The notes beneath the pieces were generated by a model. It saw nothing but the letters and a program-made list of their open reading frames with translations. It searched no databases and had not been told where the DNA came from. A stretch of DNA of 29,120 bases from an uncultured Lachnospiraceae bacterium (lineage in GTDB: Bacteria > Bacillota > Clostridia > Lachnospirales > Lachnospiraceae). The stretch is from NCBI GenBank assembly GCA_902489925.1, contig CABUBX010000013.1:1-29120 (forward strand). Direction: 5' to 3'. Both the position numbers and the translations under genes were made by a program. Positions 1-9,542 of the stretch are shown here, piece after piece; within the stretch, counting starts at the first letter, position 1; each line of letters begins with the position of its first letter.

Positions 1-362
1 AGTAAATGTCTGCTTCGCAGCCGCTTCCTTTGACCTTCTTGCGCTGCAAACCGAAATTTATGGCATGAAAAAAGCAGCCTACCGAACGGCTGCTTTTTCC
101 TTGGAGAAGGTATTTTTTGTTTCTTATGGGGTGTAACAAAAAACTATATAATGTATTGGGGGGTTTACGTCTATTATAATACCATGACCTATCCGAAAAG
201 TGTTCACAAAGATTAAAAAATTTGGTGTGGGAAATTATACAATGTGCGCAACCGATTTTTCACATAAGAAAAATTGCACATAAGTGGGCGGAACAGAGCC
301 TTTTTGATATGGCGAGGACACCAAAAAGTATGTCTGTAATAAGGGAAAACACCCGGAAACGG
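1..362. other. Gene-poor left edge
   Basis: I find no supportable gene here. A hairpin terminator lies at 68-98 (listed separately). The rest is AT-rich spacer ahead of the ileS promoter. A TATAAT hexamer sits at 175-180 but has no convincing -35 at proper spacing. A short open frame at 222-404 starts without a ribosome binding site and runs across the ileS promoter, so I do not call it. Confidence 0.6.
68..98 (+). terminator. Intrinsic terminator of the upstream unit
   Basis: AAAGCAGCC at 71-79 pairs with GGCTGCTTT at 88-96 across an 8-base loop, with a T run through 98. A-rich sequence on the 5' side gives a T run on the other strand too, so it could work in both directions. The gene it serves lies left of the window or ends within its first bases. 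Confidence 0.75.
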
Positions 363-391
363 TTGACATACGGGCAAATATATATTAAGAT
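363..391 (+). promoter_or_regulatory. ileS promoter
   Basis: A consensus TTGACA at 363-368 is followed by 17 bases and TAAGAT at 386-391. This is a sigma-70/SigA-type layout. It places the RNA start near 398, just before the T-box leader. Confidence 0.8.
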
Positions 392-397
392 AAAGTT

Positions 398-660
398 TAA
401 TTAAAATACAAAGACGATGATGAAGACAGTAACCGTTTGTACAAAAGACACAGCGAGCCGGAGACAGTGAAAGTCCGGTACGAGTAGACTTCGGTGAATA
501 TCACTTCGGAGTTGTATAAGCGAACCCGCAGCTGCGGCAGTAGTTTATGCCGGATTTCTTCCGTTAAAGGGAACGCATATGTTTGTATGTTGTAATAGGT
601 GGTAACGAATCCGGTATTTTATGCTTTCGTCCTGTTGCGCAGGAAGAAAGTTTTTTTTTA
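398..660 (+). promoter_or_regulatory. T-box leader (tRNA-Ile sensing) of ileS
   Basis: The untranslated leader has the parts of a T-box riboswitch. The Stem I core AGCGAGCCGG (452-461) pairs with AAGTCCGG (471-478). An AG-bulge-like AGTAGA lies at 484-489. The specifier loop contains ATC, an Ile codon, at 500-502. A Stem III palindrome CCGCAGCTGCGG is near 526-537. The T-box itself, AGGTGGTAACG, is at 597-607. The antiterminator closes CCGGAT (550-555) on ATCCGG (609-614). The competing terminator pairs 624-634 with 640-650 and ends in nine T (651-659). Uncharged tRNA-Ile should stabilise the antiterminator and allow ileS transcription. Confidence 0.9.
624..659 (+). terminator. T-box regulated terminator
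   Basis: CTTTCGTCCTG (624-634) pairs with CAGGAAGAAAG (640-650) with one mismatch and a TTGCG loop, followed by T at 651-659. It directly follows the antiterminator 3' strand at 609-614, as expected for a transcription-attenuating T-box. Confidence 0.85.
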
Positions 661-739
661 CCCTAAATGATGTTTCTTTAAGCAGATTTTTGAATTTGCG
701 GACAGTACGTTGTGCCGAATAAATGAAGGAGGAAGAAAA

Positions 740-3700
740 ATGTACGAAAAAGTATCGACTAATCTCAATTTTGTAGACAGAGAAAAAAAGATTGAAAAGT
801 TTTGGAATGACAGCCATATTTTTGAGAAAAGTATCGAAGCCAAAAAACAGGGTCCTGAATTTGTATTTTATGACGGCCCGCCGACAGCGAACGGTAAACC
901 GCACATTGGACATGTGCTCACTCGTGTTATCAAAGATATGATTCCGCGATACAAGACAATGAAAGGCTATATGGTGCCGCGTAAAGCCGGCTGGGATACA
1001 CACGGTCTTCCGGTAGAGCTTGAAGTGGAGAAGATGCTTGGTCTTGACGGCAAAGAGCAGATTGAAGAATACGGTCTTGAGCCTTTTATTGAGCATTGTA
1101 AGGAAAGTGTCTGGAAGTACAAAGGTATGTGGGAGGATTTCTCAGGTACTGTAGGCTTTTGGGCAGATATGGAAAAACCATATGTGACTTATCACAACGA
1201 GTTTATCGAGTCTGAATGGTGGGCGTTAAAGCAGATTTGGGATAAGGGACTGCTCTACAAGGGCTATAAGATTGTACCGTATTGTCCGCGCTGCGGAACA
1301 CCGCTTTCAAGCCATGAGGTTGCGCAGGGCTATAAAGATGTTAAAGAGCGTTCTGCAATTGCACGTTTTAAGGTGAAGGGTGAGGATGCTTATATTCTTG
1401 CGTGGACAACAACACCTTGGACATTGCCTTCAAACGTGGCGCTTTGCGTTAACCCGGATGAAAATTATGTGAAGGTAAAACAGGGCGAGTACACATATTA
1501 TCTTGCCGAGGCGCTTACAGAGAAAGTGCTTGGCGAGGATTTTGAGGTGCTTGAGACTTATGTCGGTAAAGACCTTGAATATAAAGAATACGAGCCGTTA
1601 TATAACTTTACTGAGTTAAATAAAAAAGCCTATTATGTTGTATGTGACAATTATGTTACATTGACAGACGGTACAGGTGTTGTTCATATTGCACCTGCGT
1701 TTGGTGAGGATGACTCCAATGTCGGCAGAAAATACGACCTTCCGTTTTTACAGCTTGTAGACGGCAAAGGTGAGATGACAGAGGAAACACCTTGGGCAGG
1801 AACATTCTGTAAGAAGGCTGACCCGTTAGTGCTTGAAGATTTGGATAAGAGAGGCTTATTATTCTCCGCGCCGAAGTTTGAGCACAGCTATCCTCATTGC
1901 TGGCGCTGTGATACACCGCTTATTTATTATGCGCGTGAATCATGGTTTATTAAGATGACAGCAGTCAAAGAAGATTTAATCAGAAATAACAATACAATCA
2001 ACTGGATTCCTGAAAATATCGGTAAAGGACGTTTCGGAGACTGGCTTGAAAATGTTCAGGACTGGGGCATCAGCCGTAACCGTTACTGGGGCACACCGCT
2101 TAATATCTGGGAATGTGAATGTGGACATCAGCATGCGATTGGCAGCATTGAAGAATTAAAATCCATGTCAGATAATTGCCCGGACGATATCGAGCTTCAT
2201 CGCCCGTACATTGATGCTGTGACAATTAAGTGTCCGCACTGCGGCAAGCCGATGCACAGAGTGCCGGAGGTAATTGATTGCTGGTTTGACTCAGGCTCTA
2301 TGCCATTTGCACAGCACCATTATCCTTTTGAAAATAAAGACTTGTTTGAGAGCCAGTTCCCGGCAGACTTTATTTCGGAGGCTGTAGACCAGACAAGAGG
2401 CTGGTTCTACTCATTATTAGCGATTTCAACACTTATTTTCAATAAAGCGCCTTATAAGAATGTTATTGTGCTCGGCCATGTTCAGGATGAGAACGGACAG
2501 AAGATGAGCAAATCCAAGGGCAATGCGGTTGACCCGTTTGAAGCACTTGAAAAATATGGTGCAGATGCGATTCGCTGGTATTTCTACATCAATAGTGCGC
2601 CGTGGCTGCCAAACCGTTTCCATGGCAAGGCTGTTGTTGAAGGTCAGCGTAAGTTTATGGGTACATTGTGGAATACGTATGCATTCTTTGTACTTTATGC
2701 GAATATTGACAATTTCGATGCGACAAAGTATACATTGGAATACGATAAGCTTCCGGTAATGGATAAGTGGCTTTTATCAAAGCTTAATTCTGTTGTCAAA
2801 GCAGTCGATGACAATCTTGGCAATTACAGAATCCCTGAGGCTGCAAGAGCCCTTCAGGAATTTGTTGATGACATGAGTAACTGGTATGTCAGAAGAAGCC
2901 GTGAGCGTTTCTGGGCAAACGGAATGCCGCAGGATAAGGTTAATGCCTATATGACACTTTATACTGCCCTTGTGACAATTGCGAAGGCAGCGGCGCCGAT
3001 GATTCCGTTTATGACAGAGGATATTTACCAGAACCTCGTAAGAAGCATTGACAAGAATGCACCGGAAAGTATTCATCTTTGTGATTTCCCTGAAGTGCAT
3101 GAGGCATGGATTGATAAAAAACTTGAAGCGGATATGGATTTAGTGCTTCAGGTTGTTGTTCAGGGACGTGCGTGCAGAAATGCGGCAAACATTAAAAACA
3201 GACAGCCAATCGGACAGATGTATATTAAAGCGGCTTTTGAGCTGCCGGAATTTTTCAAAGAAATCATTGCCGATGAGCTGAATGTAAAGAAGGTTGATTT
3301 TACAGAGGATGTAAGTGCATTTACCTCATATAGCTTTAAACCGCAGCTTCGTACTGTAGGCCCTAAATACGGCAAGAAGCTCGGTCAGATTAAGAATTAC
3401 CTGACAAATGTTGACGGTAATGCGGCAATGAGTGAATTAAAAGCAAACGGACAGCTGACATTTGAGGCTGACGGCGAACAGATTATTCTCCTTGAGGAAG
3501 ACTTACTTATTGATGCGGCACAGACAGAGGGTTATGTATCTGATACAGACCGTGAAGTGACAGTTGTTCTTGATACAAATCTGACACCGGAATTAATTGA
3601 GGAAGGTTTTGTCAGAGAGCTTATTTCAAAGATTCAGACAATGAGAAAAGAAGCTGATTTTGAAGTGATGGACCATATCAGAGTATCCATGGACGGCAAT

Positions 3701-3853
3701 GAAAAACTTGAAGCCATTGCAAGAGCCAATGAGGAAGTTTTAAAATCAGAAGTTCTCGCTGAAGAAATTATATATAACGGCTCTGTCGGATATACAAAAG
3801 AATGGCACATCAATGGTGAGCAGGTGACAATGGGAGTCGAAAAACTGAACTGA
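740..3853 (+). CDS. ileS: Isoleucyl-tRNA synthetase, type 2
   Basis: Charges tRNA-Ile with isoleucine in the cytosol. The 1037-residue product has a class I catalytic core with PHIGH at residues 54-58 and KMSKS at 588-592. An editing domain carries the TTTPWTLPSN signature, two CxxC-type pairs flank a region near residues 465-510, and an anticodon-binding domain follows. The overall form (YCPRCGTPLSSHEVAQGYKDV region, 1030-1040 residues) matches the eukaryote-like type-2 enzymes, which in other bacteria are linked to low mupirocin sensitivity. Start chosen at ATG 740 because AGGAGG lies at 727-732. An in-frame ATG at 710 lacks a good site. Controlled by the T-box leader upstream. glgP starts only 22 bases downstream of the stop, so the two may share a transcript. 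Confidence 0.97.
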   Translation: MYEKVSTNLNFVDREKKIEKFWNDSHIFEKSIEAKKQGPEFVFYDGPPTANGKPHIGHVLTRVIKDMIPRYKTMKGYMVPRKAGWDTHGLPVELEVEKMLGLDGKEQIEEYGLEPFIEHCKESVWKYKGMWEDFSGTVGFWADMEKPYVTYHNEFIESEWWALKQIWDKGLLYKGYKIVPYCPRCGTPLSSHEVAQGYKDVKERSAIARFKVKGEDAYILAWTTTPWTLPSNVALCVNPDENYVKVKQGEYTYYLAEALTEKVLGEDFEVLETYVGKDLEYKEYEPLYNFTELNKKAYYVVCDNYVTLTDGTGVVHIAPAFGEDDSNVGRKYDLPFLQLVDGKGEMTEETPWAGTFCKKADPLVLEDLDKRGLLFSAPKFEHSYPHCWRCDTPLIYYARESWFIKMTAVKEDLIRNNNTINWIPENIGKGRFGDWLENVQDWGISRNRYWGTPLNIWECECGHQHAIGSIEELKSMSDNCPDDIELHRPYIDAVTIKCPHCGKPMHRVPEVIDCWFDSGSMPFAQHHYPFENKDLFESQFPADFISEAVDQTRGWFYSLLAISTLIFNKAPYKNVIVLGHVQDENGQKMSKSKGNAVDPFEALEKYGADAIRWYFYINSAPWLPNRFHGKAVVEGQRKFMGTLWNTYAFFVLYANIDNFDATKYTLEYDKLPVMDKWLLSKLNSVVKAVDDNLGNYRIPEAARALQEFVDDMSNWYVRRSRERFWANGMPQDKVNAYMTLYTALVTIAKAAAPMIPFMTEDIYQNLVRSIDKNAPESIHLCDFPEVHEAWIDKKLEADMDLVLQVVVQGRACRNAANIKNRQPIGQMYIKAAFELPEFFKEIIADELNVKKVDFTEDVSAFTSYSFKPQLRTVGPKYGKKLGQIKNYLTNVDGNAAMSELKANGQLTFEADGEQIILLEEDLLIDAAQTEGYVSDTDREVTVVLDTNLTPELIEEGFVRELISKIQTMRKEADFEVMDHIRVSMDGNEKLEAIARANEEVLKSEVLAEEIIYNGSVGYTKEWHINGEQVTMGVEKLN

Positions 3854-3875
3854 TACGCAGGAGGAGATTGTAATT

Positions 3876-6368
3876 ATGAAAAAGCAGGAGTCAGTCCCAA
3901 CGGAGATTAAAAAAACGTTTGATAAAGAAGCGTTTAAAAAAGAAGTTGTAACTAACGTAAAGCTATTATTCAGAAAAACATTGGAAGAAGCCAACGAACA
4001 GGAGGTTTTTCAGGCGGTATCACTTGCTGTTAAAGACGATGTGATTGACCGTTGGATTGCAACACATAAAGAATATGAAAAAAAAGATGTAAAGACGGTT
4101 TACTACCTTTCTATGGAATTTTTGATGGGTCGTGCCCTCGGCAATACAATGATTAATCTTGGAAGCCATAAAGAGATGAAGGAAGCGCTTGAGGAGTTAG
4201 GTCTTGATTTGAATGTGATTGAGGACCAGGAACCGGATGCAGCTTTAGGAAACGGTGGTCTTGGACGTCTTGCAGCTTGTTTTATCGAATCTCTCTCTAC
4301 TTTGGGTTATCCGGCATACGGCTGCGGTATTCGTTATAAATACGGTATGTTTAAGCAGAAAATTGAAAACGGTTATCAGGTCGAAGTGCCTGATAACTGG
4401 TTAAAATACGGCAATCCGTTTGAAATCCGTCGTCCGGAATATGCTCAGATTGTCAAATTCGGCGGTTATGTGCGCATTGAATGGGATAATGAAAGAAAGT
4501 GCAATCGCTTTATTCAGGATGGTTATCAGGCTGTCCGTGCGATTCCGTATGATATGCCTGTTGTAGGTTATGGCAATAATGTTGTCAACTCTTTAAGAAT
4601 CTGGGATGCAGAAGCTGTAGATGAATTTAATTTGAGCTCTTTTGATAAGGGTGATTATTTAAAGGCAGTTGAGCAGCAAAATCTTGCTAAAAATATTGTT
4701 GAGGTACTTTATCCGAATGATAATCATTACAGCGGAAAAGAGCTTCGCTTAAAGCAGCAGTATTTCTTTGTATCCGCCAGTGTGCAGAGAGCGATTGCGA
4801 AATATAAAGAGACACATGATGATATTCACAAGCTTCATGAGAAGGTTTGTTTCCAGTTAAATGATACACATCCTACAGTGACAGTACCTGAGCTGATGCG
4901 TATTTTAATGGACGAAGAGGGCTTTGGATGGGATGAGGCATGGGAAGTGACAACAAAGTGCTGTGCCTATACAAACCATACAATTATGGCAGAAGCGCTT
5001 GAAAAATGGCCGGTTGATTTGTTTATGAGACTGCTTCCTCGTGTTTATCAGATTGTCGAGGAAATCAACAGACGCTTCCTTGTTCAGGTTGAAGAAAGAT
5101 ATGCGAACCAGTACAGCAAAATCCGCAATATGGCAATCCTTTATGAAGGACAGGTCAGAATGGCAAACATGGCGATTGTTGCAGGCTTTTCTGTCAATGG
5201 TGTTGCCAGACTTCATACAGAGATTCTTAAAAACCGTGAATTAAAAGATTTCTACGAAATGATGCCTGAGAAGTTTAACAATAAGACAAACGGCATTACA
5301 CAGAGAAGATTCCTTCTTCACGGCAATCCGCTGCTGGCTGACTGGGCAACGAAAAAGCTTGGCTCAGATGCATGGATTACAGATTTAACAAAGCTTAAAA
5401 GCCTTGAAAAATATGCAGAGGATTCAAAGGCTTTGGATGAATTTATGCAGATTAAATATGAGAATAAGCTTCGCCTTGCAAAATATATTAAAGAGAATAA
5501 CGGCATTGACGTTGACCCGAACTCTATTTTTGATGTTCAGGTAAAACGTCTCCATGAGTACAAGAGACAGCTGATGAATATTCTTCATGTGATGTATCTG
5601 TACAATAAAATTAAAGAAAATCCATCCATGGATTTTTATCCGACAACGTTTATTTTCGGTGCAAAGGCTGCCGCAGGCTACAGACGTGCAAAGCTTACAA
5701 TTAAGCTGATTAATGCGGTTGCTGATGTGATTAATAATGATGCGTCAATTAACGGTAAAATTAAGGTCGTATTTATTGAAAACTACAGAGTTTCAAATGC
5801 TGAGATTATTTTTGCGGCAAGTGATGTTTCTGAGCAGATTTCAACAGCAAGTAAAGAAGCTTCAGGTACAGGCAACATGAAGTTCATGTTAAACGGTGCT
5901 GTGACACTCGGCACAATGGACGGTGCCAATGTGGAAATTGTTGAAGAGGTCGGTGCTCAAAATGCATTTATTTTCGGTATGAGCTCTGACGAGGTTATGG
6001 GCTATGAGGCAAATGGCGGATACCGGCCGAGAGATATTTACAACAGCGATGCAGATGTGAGAAAGGTGCTTGAGCAGCTTGTGGATGGCACTTATGCGAA
6101 TGGCAACAAAGAGCTGTTTAAAGAAATCTATATATCATTACTTGACGGCCTTGGTTATGAAAAAGCCGATGTATATTTTACACTGAAGGATTTCCGTTCT
6201 TATGCCGAGGCACATGAGCGTGTCAATGAGGCTTATAAAAATAAAAAAGCATGGGCAAAAATGGCGCTTCTTAATACGGCAAATACAGGTAAATTCTCCT
6301 CAGACAGAACAATTGAGGATTATGTGCGCGATATTTGGCATTTAGAGAAAGTTAAAGTGGAATTATAA
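3876..6368 (+). CDS. glgP: Glycogen/alpha-glucan phosphorylase
   Basis: Releases glucose-1-phosphate from the non-reducing ends of alpha-1,4-glucans using phosphate and pyridoxal phosphate. The 830-residue protein has the usual family length. The PLP-lysine motif GTGNMKFMLNGA is present with K669 as the Schiff-base residue, and the N-terminal half carries the family motif ALGNGGLGRLAACF. Start ATG 3876 follows GGAGGAG at good distance. It lies 22 bases after ileS with no terminator between, so read-through from the T-box controlled transcript is possible. No other glycogen gene is visible nearby. A strong terminator follows at 6375-6403. Confidence 0.97.
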   Translation: MKKQESVPTEIKKTFDKEAFKKEVVTNVKLLFRKTLEEANEQEVFQAVSLAVKDDVIDRWIATHKEYEKKDVKTVYYLSMEFLMGRALGNTMINLGSHKEMKEALEELGLDLNVIEDQEPDAALGNGGLGRLAACFIESLSTLGYPAYGCGIRYKYGMFKQKIENGYQVEVPDNWLKYGNPFEIRRPEYAQIVKFGGYVRIEWDNERKCNRFIQDGYQAVRAIPYDMPVVGYGNNVVNSLRIWDAEAVDEFNLSSFDKGDYLKAVEQQNLAKNIVEVLYPNDNHYSGKELRLKQQYFFVSASVQRAIAKYKETHDDIHKLHEKVCFQLNDTHPTVTVPELMRILMDEEGFGWDEAWEVTTKCCAYTNHTIMAEALEKWPVDLFMRLLPRVYQIVEEINRRFLVQVEERYANQYSKIRNMAILYEGQVRMANMAIVAGFSVNGVARLHTEILKNRELKDFYEMMPEKFNNKTNGITQRRFLLHGNPLLADWATKKLGSDAWITDLTKLKSLEKYAEDSKALDEFMQIKYENKLRLAKYIKENNGIDVDPNSIFDVQVKRLHEYKRQLMNILHVMYLYNKIKENPSMDFYPTTFIFGAKAAAGYRRAKLTIKLINAVADVINNDASINGKIKVVFIENYRVSNAEIIFAASDVSEQISTASKEASGTGNMKFMLNGAVTLGTMDGANVEIVEEVGAQNAFIFGMSSDEVMGYEANGGYRPRDIYNSDADVRKVLEQLVDGTYANGNKELFKEIYISLLDGLGYEKADVYFTLKDFRSYAEAHERVNEAYKNKKAWAKMALLNTANTGKFSSDRTIEDYVRDIWHLEKVKVEL

Positions 6369-6374
6369 TGACTG

Positions 6375-6403
6375 AACCCGGAAAGAGAGGCTTTCCGGGT
6401 TTT
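6375..6403 (+). terminator. Terminator after glgP
   Basis: AACCCGGAAAG (6375-6385) pairs perfectly with CTTTCCGGGTT (6391-6401) around an AGAGG loop, followed by T residues. It starts six bases after the glgP stop. Confidence 0.88.
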
Positions 6404-6532
6404 CTCGCTTTATAAAGCTGTTTTGAATGCGCAGGTGATTTTGTGAAAATACAAAATTTTATTAAATTTTCAGAGAAAAGCAAGCATAAATATGATACAA
6501 TGGAACAAAACAAATTGTTTGAGGTGATGTGA

Positions 6533-7723
6533 GTGAATCTTAATAAAGAAAATATGAAAAAGATGGCACTGCTGATAATTATGGCGATTGTCGTTTATAA
6601 TGGCGTGAAGCGTATTGATATCGTGTTTGATTTTATCATCAGTATTTTAGGGCTTGTTTTCCCGTTTATTTTGGGCGGCTGCGTAGCCTTTGTACTCAAT
6701 GTGCCGATGAGTGCTATAGAACATCATATGTTTGACAGGTATAAAGGAAAATATCAGAGATTTGTCGGCAAGATAAAAAGACCGCTGAGTTTTTTAATGT
6801 CAGTGATTTTAGTGCTGGGTGTCATTGTGCTTGTTGCGGTATTTATTACACCGCAGCTTGTGGAGACAATCGGCTCTATTTTTAATCAGATTCCGAAGTT
6901 TTTCAATCAGGTACAAATTTGGCTTAATGAGCTTATGACAGAGTATAAGTGGGTAGCTGACCAGATTGGCTCTATGGAAATTGACTGGAATTCCATCAGC
7001 CGTTCGATTATAGCATTTTTGCAGACAAGTATTACGAATGCTTTTTCATCAACAATGGGCTTTGCTTTTGCTGTCATTAATGGTGTTGTGACATTCTTTC
7101 TCGGCTTTGTGTTTGCAATTTACGTTCTTTTTCAGAAAGAAAAATTGTCGGTACAGATTAAAAAGATGTTGTACGCTTATTTAAAAGAATCTCATGCAGA
7201 TAAGATTGTTGAAGTACTTCATATGACAAATCGTACATTTTCCAGATTTTTATCAGGACAGTGCTGTGAAGCGGTTATTTTGGGAACGTTATTCTTTGTG
7301 ACACTGACACTTTTTAAAATGCCGTATGCACTCTTAATCAGTGTTGTCATTGCGTTTCTCTCACTTATACCGATTGTCGGTGCTTTTATGGGATGCTTTA
7401 TCGGAGCCTTGCTTATTTTGATGGTTAATCCGTGGGAGGCCGTCGGATTTGTGGCTATTTTCCTTATATTACAGCAGATAGAAGGTAATTTGATTTATCC
7501 GAGAGTTGTCGGAAGTTCTATTGGTTTGCCGGCAATCTGGGTACTCGTGGCTGTAACGGTTGGCGGCAGTGCTTTCGGCATTGTCGGTATGTTAGTTTTT
7601 ATTCCTCTGACATCCGTTGTTTATGCGCTTTTCAGAGATTGGATGTATAAACGTCTCAGAGAGAGACATGTTCCTAAAGAAAAGTTTGAAAAACGAAATA
7701 ACAGCAGAAGGTTGGAGAAGTAA
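6533..7723 (+). CDS. AI-2E/PerM family transporter
   Basis: A 396-residue polytopic membrane protein. Hydrophobic segments occur near residues 10-28, 35-55, 80-105, 170-200, then a cluster from about 240 to 365. The C-terminal part has the family signatures LSLIPIVGAFMG and QQIEGNLIYPRVVG, and the tail is strongly basic. Family members have been linked to autoinducer-2 export, ion antiport or sporulation (YtvI-like), but the substrate here is unknown. Start is GTG 6533 with GAGGTGA at 6521-6527; ATG 6554 is a less likely alternative. A weak promoter candidate (TTTTCA 6467-6472, 18 bases, TATGAT 6491-6496) precedes it. Adenine deaminase starts 42 bases after its stop with no terminator seen. 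Confidence 0.88.
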   Translation: MNLNKENMKKMALLIIMAIVVYNGVKRIDIVFDFIISILGLVFPFILGGCVAFVLNVPMSAIEHHMFDRYKGKYQRFVGKIKRPLSFLMSVILVLGVIVLVAVFITPQLVETIGSIFNQIPKFFNQVQIWLNELMTEYKWVADQIGSMEIDWNSISRSIIAFLQTSITNAFSSTMGFAFAVINGVVTFFLGFVFAIYVLFQKEKLSVQIKKMLYAYLKESHADKIVEVLHMTNRTFSRFLSGQCCEAVILGTLFFVTLTLFKMPYALLISVVIAFLSLIPIVGAFMGCFIGALLILMVNPWEAVGFVAIFLILQQIEGNLIYPRVVGSSIGLPAIWVLVAVTVGGSAFGIVGMLVFIPLTSVVYALFRDWMYKRLRERHVPKEKFEKRNNSRRLEK

Positions 7724-7765
7724 GATAAATAACTGGTTAAATTTCAAAAGGAAAAGGAGAAAATC

Positions 7766-9529
7766 ATGGAGAAGAAACTTTTGGACACGGCAGCCGGAAA
7801 GTGTTCGGCAGATCTTGTTGTAACCAACGGAAAAATTGTGAACGTTTACACCGGAGAAATTTATGAGGGCGGCGTTGCGGTTTCGGGAGATAAGATTGCA
7901 GCAGTCGGCGATGTTGCCTATGCGATTGGGGAAGGCACAAAGGTGATTGATGCCAAAGGCCGGTATATTACACCGGGATTTATTGACGGACATGTGCACC
8001 CGGAAAGCTCAAGCCTCGCAATTCGCTCATTTGCAGAACTTGTGCTTAAACACGGTACAACAGTTGTGATGGCGGATATGCATGAGATTGGTGTTGTCGG
8101 CGGAATTGAGGCAATTGAAGCGGTGCTTGATGAGAATGAAATAACAGATTTAAAGATTTATTTTGTTGTTCCGTCTCATGTGCCTTTTGCACCGTCTCTT
8201 GAGACAAGCGGCGGGGCTTTTGATACCGAGATTATTAAAAAAGCTCTGGCTCGCCCGGATGCTGTAGGCTTATCGGAATGTGTAGGGCCGTATATTACGA
8301 ATCGTTTCTCTGATTTGCTGCAGTCTATGGATTATGCGCTGTCACAGGGAAAATCACTTCAAGGACATCTTCCGGATATGGAGGGGCCTGAGCTTAACAC
8401 ATGTATTGCTGCAGGTGTATCTACAGACCACGAATCTCTTGGCGCCGAGGATGCTGTGGCAAGACTCAGAGCAGGCTGCCATCTTATGATTCGAGAGGGA
8501 AGTGCTGCGAGAAATTTCCGTGATTGCATTAAACCGATTGTTGAAAATCATTTGGACACATCAAGAGTCAGCATTATAACTGATGATTTACATACAGTTG
8601 ATGCAGTAAAATTCGGACATTTGGATGCTTCTGTACGCACTGCGCTTGAATGTGGCGTTGATTTTGTAACTGCAATTCAGATGGTGACTTTAAATGCGGC
8701 AAGAGCCTTTGGCCTTGACGGAGAAATCGGCGGTCTTGCACCGGGGCGCCGTGCGGACATTAATCTTACAACAGGTGCGGATGATTTTAAAGTTGAGACT
8801 GTTATCAGCGGCGGAAAGCTTGTTACAGAGGATGGTAAGCTTCTTGTTTCTTATCCGAAGGCAGACCATGAATCATGTCTTTTGAATACAGTTACACTTA
8901 AAAATCCTATCACACCGGACAGCTTTAAAATTTATGCGCCAGAAGGGGCAAAAAAAGTGCGCGTGAAGGTGATGGATACATTACCGTTTATTCCGATTAC
9001 AACAGGCAGAGAAGTTGTTTTGGATGTTAAGGACGGTGTCGTTTCGTGTGATGTTGACCAGGATGTGCTTTATATTGCACAGGTTGAGCGTTACGGAAAG
9101 AACGGCAATATCGGAAAAGCCTTTATGGGCGGTTTTAACTTGAAATGCGGTGCAATCGCATCTTCTGTAGGTCATGATAATCACAATATTATCGTTATGG
9201 GTACAAATTTCGAGGATATGGCGGTTGCGGTTAATCGTGTTGCTTCACTTACAGGCGGTCAGGTTGTCGTTAAGGATGGTGAGATTGCAGCAGAAGTTGC
9301 GTATCCTGTTTGCGGTCTTTTGTCAGATTTGTCTGCGGAAGAATTGGCAGCTAAAAAGCAGGAGATGAATGAAGTGATTCACGCGATGGGCTCTAATATT
9401 CCTATTCCATTTATGTTCCTGTCATTTATTTGCCTTGCGGCGATTCCGTCTTATGCGGTAACAGACCATGGATTTATTGATGTGCTTGCACAAAAGATTG
9501 TTGACCCGGTGACAGAGGTTGTAGAATAA
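7766..9529 (+). CDS. ade: Adenine deaminase
   Basis: Converts adenine to hypoxanthine and ammonia in purine salvage. The 587-residue length fits the Ade family (amidohydrolase superfamily). Metal-binding GHVHPESSS has H76 and H78, and a second conserved stretch, STDHESLGAEDA, lies near residue 215. The C-terminal domain ends with the family-typical FIDVLAQKIVDPVTE region. Start ATG 7766 follows AAGGAG at about 7753-7758. The next amidohydrolase gene begins 13 bases after the stop, so the two are probably co-transcribed. Confidence 0.95.
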   Translation: MEKKLLDTAAGKCSADLVVTNGKIVNVYTGEIYEGGVAVSGDKIAAVGDVAYAIGEGTKVIDAKGRYITPGFIDGHVHPESSSLAIRSFAELVLKHGTTVVMADMHEIGVVGGIEAIEAVLDENEITDLKIYFVVPSHVPFAPSLETSGGAFDTEIIKKALARPDAVGLSECVGPYITNRFSDLLQSMDYALSQGKSLQGHLPDMEGPELNTCIAAGVSTDHESLGAEDAVARLRAGCHLMIREGSAARNFRDCIKPIVENHLDTSRVSIITDDLHTVDAVKFGHLDASVRTALECGVDFVTAIQMVTLNAARAFGLDGEIGGLAPGRRADINLTTGADDFKVETVISGGKLVTEDGKLLVSYPKADHESCLLNTVTLKNPITPDSFKIYAPEGAKKVRVKVMDTLPFIPITTGREVVLDVKDGVVSCDVDQDVLYIAQVERYGKNGNIGKAFMGGFNLKCGAIASSVGHDNHNIIVMGTNFEDMAVAVNRVASLTGGQVVVKDGEIAAEVAYPVCGLLSDLSAEELAAKKQEMNEVIHAMGSNIPIPFMFLSFICLAAIPSYAVTDHGFIDVLAQKIVDPVTEVVE

Positions 9530-9542
9530 GAGGTGTTTTTAA

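Noticed and set aside
2..139. Open plus-strand frame from the window edge to a TAA at 137-139
   Set aside because: It runs straight through the terminator hairpin at 68-98, and the peptide resembles no family I know.
222..404. 60-residue frame upstream of ileS
   Set aside because: It starts without a ribosome binding site and covers the ileS promoter at 363-391.
545..1096. 183-residue minus-strand frame
   Set aside because: It is antisense to the T-box switch and the ileS 5' end, both of which are well supported.
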